From NCBI GenBank assembly GCA_030674185.1, contig JAPXFY010000022.1:51088675-51152674 (forward strand): a DNA stretch of 64,000 nucleotides. The letters run 5' to 3'. This document shows positions 27,862 to 64,000 of the stretch, piece after piece. How positions within the stretch are numbered: position 1 is the first letter of the stretch; every line of letters starts with the position of its first letter. Origin of the DNA: Monoplex corrugatus. Taxonomy: Eukaryota; Mollusca; Gastropoda; Littorinimorpha; Ranellidae. The translations under genes were made by a program, and so were the position numbers. The notes under the pieces were generated by a model that worked only from the letters and a program-made list of their open reading frames with translations, searched no databases and was not told the origin of the DNA.

Positions 27862-27892
<31 letters not shown>

Positions 27893-28319
27893 GAAATGAT
27901 GAAGACAGCAAAATGATACAGGCTGTGTGCCATAACCCTCAGGTCGCAGGCTGGTGGGGTAGCACAAATTTCAATTATTTTGGGGGCTAACATTTTGTGG
28001 GCAAACCCCATATCCTCTTATGTCACAGCTTTACCTTCCCCAACCCTGAACAGTGTTAGATACCTATTCACAGCTGGGTGGACTGGAGGCAACATGCCCA
28101 AAGTTTCCCAAGTCAGGGTCATACACGGTCAGTCAGATCAGAAGATGGGAATTCTATCTTATGCCAACTAGACCTTAAGTTAAAAAATGAGTGGAATAAA
28201 GAAAAAAATACACACAATTGCACTATTTCAAAATAAGTCTATTTCAGCCTGCCTCAGCAAGATCAGGGCTACGTTTCAGCCAACACTTGTCTCAGGCTTG
28301 TGATGCATCATCCCTCCAA

Positions 28320-28800
28320 CTGTCATTAACAACCACGAGATCAAGACTGTGGACAAATTCAGCAACTTGAGTGGTACAGTGGGCAGCAATAAATCTCTTG
28401 ATGCCCAGGTGGTGCTGCTCATCTCCATGGCTAGCTCTGCCCTTGGAAGCCGAAGAAATCATGACAAGACCATGGCAACAGGCTTGTCACAAAGATCGCT
28501 GTGTACAGAACAGTAGTTCTGAACACCTGCTGTCCTGTTGCAAGACTTGACTACCTACTGAGGCCACAATCAACAGTTATAACTGTTCCATCAAAGATGT
28601 CTGCACTAGATATCCAACATCACGTGGCACGACTAAGTGTCCAACCTTCAAATTCTGAAAAAAGTGTGGTTTGACAAGTTAAAGTAGAATGTTTACTCAT
28701 CAAATGCCAGCTTCACTGGACAAGTCATGTTGTTTACGTATGGAAGACTACTATGTAGAGCTGAAGCAAGGATACCACAATCAGGTAGGACCACCAAAAC
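28320..28800 (+). mobile_element. Degenerate LINE reverse transcriptase C-terminal fragment
   Basis: Conceptual translation, with stops and shifts, gives VDKFSNLSGTVGSN, SLDAQVVLLISMASSALG, YRTVVL-like and LFHQRCLH...ISNITWHD pieces. These match the common 'FkYLGS.is.d...d.Ei..Ri..A..af..L ... FhqrcLR.Il.i.W.d' region downstream of the RT domain of craniate/mollusc LINEs. Heavily mutated. Confidence 0.6.
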
Positions 28801-31330
28801 GATAAACATATACTCTAAAATATCAGCCTCATCAGCAGTAGCATCAACTGGGGAAATGTTGCACACAAAAGAGTAAGCTGGCGACAGCAGTACACAATTA
28901 CACTTTAATTATGCAGAATAGCTGCTTTTCATCAGAAGGACCAGCGGCAGTAAAATCCTTAAAGAACATGTGCCTCCAGGATTGGTCTTGTAGCCCACAT
29001 ATATCAGGTGATATGGACCAATACACCCACTCATCCATCAGATCGACGAGACAGTCTATCATCATCACCATTCTCACTGTTATAATTATGTAAGCTCAAG
29101 ACCACAGCAGCTTTCTTAAGCATCTCAATAATTTTGTTGAGAATTTTTCTGGAATATAGAAAAGTAAATACCTGGTAGACAAAAACGTTGACACAGATGA
29201 AGAAGACAGGCATGATGGCAAAGTGGTTAGGGTGTCAGACTTCTGATCAAAAAGTCTGAGTTTGACCCTTCCAGGGTAGCTACTGTATCCACAATACATC
29301 CAATTTATCTCACAGGGGATTAAAAACATATCTGAATACAAATTTAAACATAAGGACACTAAAACATATACAAATGGGTCCAATAAAATAGCTTCTGCAT
29401 ATCTCATTTCCCAAGAATGGCTCTGTAATAACAGTGGAAAAATAAACAACAGCACTAAAACAGTTCATCTTCACAAGTCTGAATATCACAAGAACTTGTG
29501 TACACAAATATCACTGTAGTTTTTCCCTTTTGAAAACACACACACACGGAAGTCGGAATTTAATCTTGTTGGGGTATGGAGGACAACTCAACTATCATTA
29601 ACCATAACCCTGCAAAATAAATGAAACATCACAAAAGACAGTAACATAATGAAAGACAAAGATTACACAATTTTCCTCATTTTAATGTATTTTGCTAACT
29701 TCAATAAGACTTTTTCAGACTCAAAAGATTACATAAGGAAACATGAATTTTACAAAAATTCTTTTGAATCAAAAACTGTTCTTGAGTTTCAGAGTATTTT
29801 GGACATTCAAAAGAAATCATCTCTCCTTCCCTCAAACGGAACTCATCTCTAAGTGCGTGCATGTCAGAGGTTTTCATGTTGTATTTTCCCTTGAAATTAC
29901 CTTGTGTCCATCCAATTCAATTTCAAGTTTGTGATAGCTGCACTGAAACCTAACCAGAGGAAACTCATAAAAACATTAGGTAACTGGGATACACATTTTG
30001 AAATTTGTTTAAAAATTTCAGTAAAGCAAAGGTCTGCTGTGATTTCTTTACAAAATGCAGACTTTGGCTGAAAATTTGTTAGTTTCCCAGATACAATCAA
30101 ATCCACTGTTAAGTAGAAGTGCTTGTATGGAACAAATGCACGCCGAACAAACACACACACACGCACATTAAACCATGATGATAAAATTCTGAGCGAGTCA
30201 TAATGATATTTTTCACTCACTTACTATCAATCTTTAACACTATCATAATAACACATGGCTTCTGTTGAACAAACTCATCTAGACCCATTTCCACAGCTCT
30301 CATCTTTACTTTAAAAAAAGTTTAAAAGCACACATGTAGCCAAGGTTTACACACCCACTTATGATTGCACTAAGATACACCTTAAGAACACACACCAGCT
30401 TAGGTATACACATACCAGCATACATGTGCACACACATACGCACATGCACATAGAGCTTATGTTCACACACACACATCCACACACAGAGTTTATACTATCT
30501 GTCTCTCTCTTTCTCTCTCTCTCACAGAACACATACATATTTGAAAATGTCTTCAGAGATAATCAAAATAAGACATACCTTCAGCACACACAAGCTTAGA
30601 CATACACACACCAACATGCATGTGCATTCACCACACACACACATACTAACATACACATACACACAAAGAGAGAATCTGACAATGTCTTCAGAGATATTCC
30701 CGCACAAGAGAAATGACAGACCAGACACACACCCCACTGGAAACCAACAGCCCACACCTGAAAAAAAAAGAAGAAAAGAATGATCAAATATAGATACAAC
30801 AGATACAATTCAGAAAAACACAAATGAAATTGTGTCACAAAATCACATCATGAATTTCAAATGATGAACACGCATACAATGTTTAACAGCCTCCAGTCAA
30901 CCCCCCTCCCTTCCAAAAACAACAAAAAAACAACAACAAACAAAGAGCAACATACAATATTGTAGTATTAAGAGATCTCTATTCTTTTTATTTCAAACAA
31001 AATACTTTTTAAATCTGAAAAAAAAAAAATCACAGTATCACTGGAGACAAGCAAGCAATAACAGCAAAATTCCCTTTCATTATGTCAAATTTCACGACTG
31101 TAGTATGTTGATTTTAAACAAGAAAAAAAAACAAATCTAGTTATAAAGAAATGCAAACAAAATCCAACATTAAAAACACAAACACGAGAATAAATTAAAA
31201 AATATGCACAAATAAAAAAAAAAACCAAACAAATGTGTAATTAACAAATATAACCATTATGGTTCTGGAGAACGTGCATAAACTCTAATAATGAAATGAA
31301 AGCACTAAGGTTTCAACTTAAATCACAGAA
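28800..31330. other. Intergenic A/T-rich sequence downstream of the PNLDC1-like gene
   Basis: Contains CA-rich stretches (30340-30700), a duplicated AATGTCTTCAGAGATA segment (30547, 30681) and short unsupported frames. GAATTCAGTGTCAAGCTTGTGACAGCTGC-like sequence near 31830 recurs in diverged form near 29910. Confidence 0.45.
29100..29420. repeat. Fragment of the 0.8-kb repeat family interrupted by a tRNA-like head
   Basis: 29280-29420 matches the CCAATTTATC...GCATATCTCATTTCCC part of the family. 29210-29285 (GGCAAAGTGGTTAGGGTGTC ... GAGTTTGACCC) looks like a pol III A/B-box head. Confidence 0.45.
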
Positions 31331-31416
31331 TTTTTTTTTATGTGTTCATCTCAAGTAAAACTCTACAGATGAAATTTCTCTCTATGAAAAGAGATGCAGC
31401 TAGTATGCACACACGC

Positions 31417-31479
<63 letters not shown>

Positions 31480-31867
31480 ACACACAACACACAACACACA
31501 CACACACAAGGAATTATAGAATATGTGCATACTTAAGTTCAGTTTTGATACATGAATCAAAATTCAAAGATAAATAGATTCTGTAACTCCAATAGACATG
31601 TGGGGTTTTGCTGCTCTAACTGATCGATCTTCCCTTTCAGATATGAAGTTACACAGTGGAAACATTGATTTAACTGACACAGATACCTTTGTGGAATAAA
31701 CTTCAATTAAACTTCAATCAGTCATCAATGAATTTAAGTAATTCGTTGATAAAGTGAAACTCATCATCTAGACACTACCATCATAAAACTTAATATTCTG
31801 CCTTTTCTATCTACTCCTCTGCATCTACTTGAATTCAGTGTCAAGCTTGTGACAGCTGCATCAAATT
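31330..31867 (-). other. Probable 3' untranslated region of the PNLDC1-like gene
   Basis: A/T-rich sequence downstream of the stop codon with no further exon I can recognise. It includes a (CA)n tract (31413-31474). Possible poly(A) signals on the minus strand are plentiful and none stands out, so the transcript end is not placed. Confidence 0.4.
31411..31508 (+). repeat. (CA)n microsatellite
   Basis: About 32 CA units with a few interruptions. Confidence 0.9.

Positions 31868-64000
<32,133 letters not shown>

Overview
The window looks like animal nuclear DNA, most likely from a mollusc or another lophotrochozoan. The reasons are spliced GT-AG exons spread over tens of kilobases, very heavy (CA)n/(GA)n/(GTT)n microsatellite load, tRNA-headed SINEs, an I/Nimb-like LINE with RNase H, a mariner element and many minisatellites. 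The species cannot be named from the sequence alone. There is no prokaryotic operon, CRISPR array or integron-like structure.

The main gene is on the minus strand and fills the right half of the window, from the right edge (64000) down to a stop codon at 31868. I rebuilt it exon by exon from splice sites, reading phase and protein similarity. Fifteen exon pieces (one cut by the window edge) join in consistent phase, except at one unresolved junction between 50087 and 47477. The product is a PARN-family DEDD 3'-5' exonuclease. It resembles PNLDC1/Trimmer, the enzyme that trims pre-piRNA 3' ends, more closely than PARN or TOE1. The GHNMLMD motif and the HEAGFDAY motif carry the downstream catalytic residues. 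The protein ends in a YRFWRHS motif and a short hydrophobic segment, as expected of the membrane-anchored PNLDC1 type. The N-terminal part, with the first catalytic Asp/Glu pair, lies beyond the right edge.

The introns of this gene are full of repeats: a mariner copy with a broken transposase (36126-37347), two TTAA-flanked elements with terminal inverted repeats (43619-44396 and 47720-48396), many copies of a nested palindromic TTAA element, two nearly identical 0.8-kb repeats (about 48.94 and 55.65 kb), LINE 3' ends, SINEs, and at least eight minisatellites. The largest minisatellites are a 29-bp array of about 2.1 kb (57.9-60.0 kb) and a 43-44-bp array of about 0.94 kb next to it.

The left half (1-31 kb) holds few genes. 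It contains a probable first coding exon of an unidentified minus-strand gene (4846-4921), a nearly full-length but frameshifted LINE ORF2 (7800-11619) followed by about 0.86 kb of CA-rich repeat, an 81-bp higher-order minisatellite (13.06-14.03 kb), a 38-bp minisatellite (21.72-22.96 kb), and a compound array in which a roughly 85-bp unit alternates with (GA)n/(TA)n tracts (24.1-25.5 kb). Most long reading frames in this half are only microsatellite translations.
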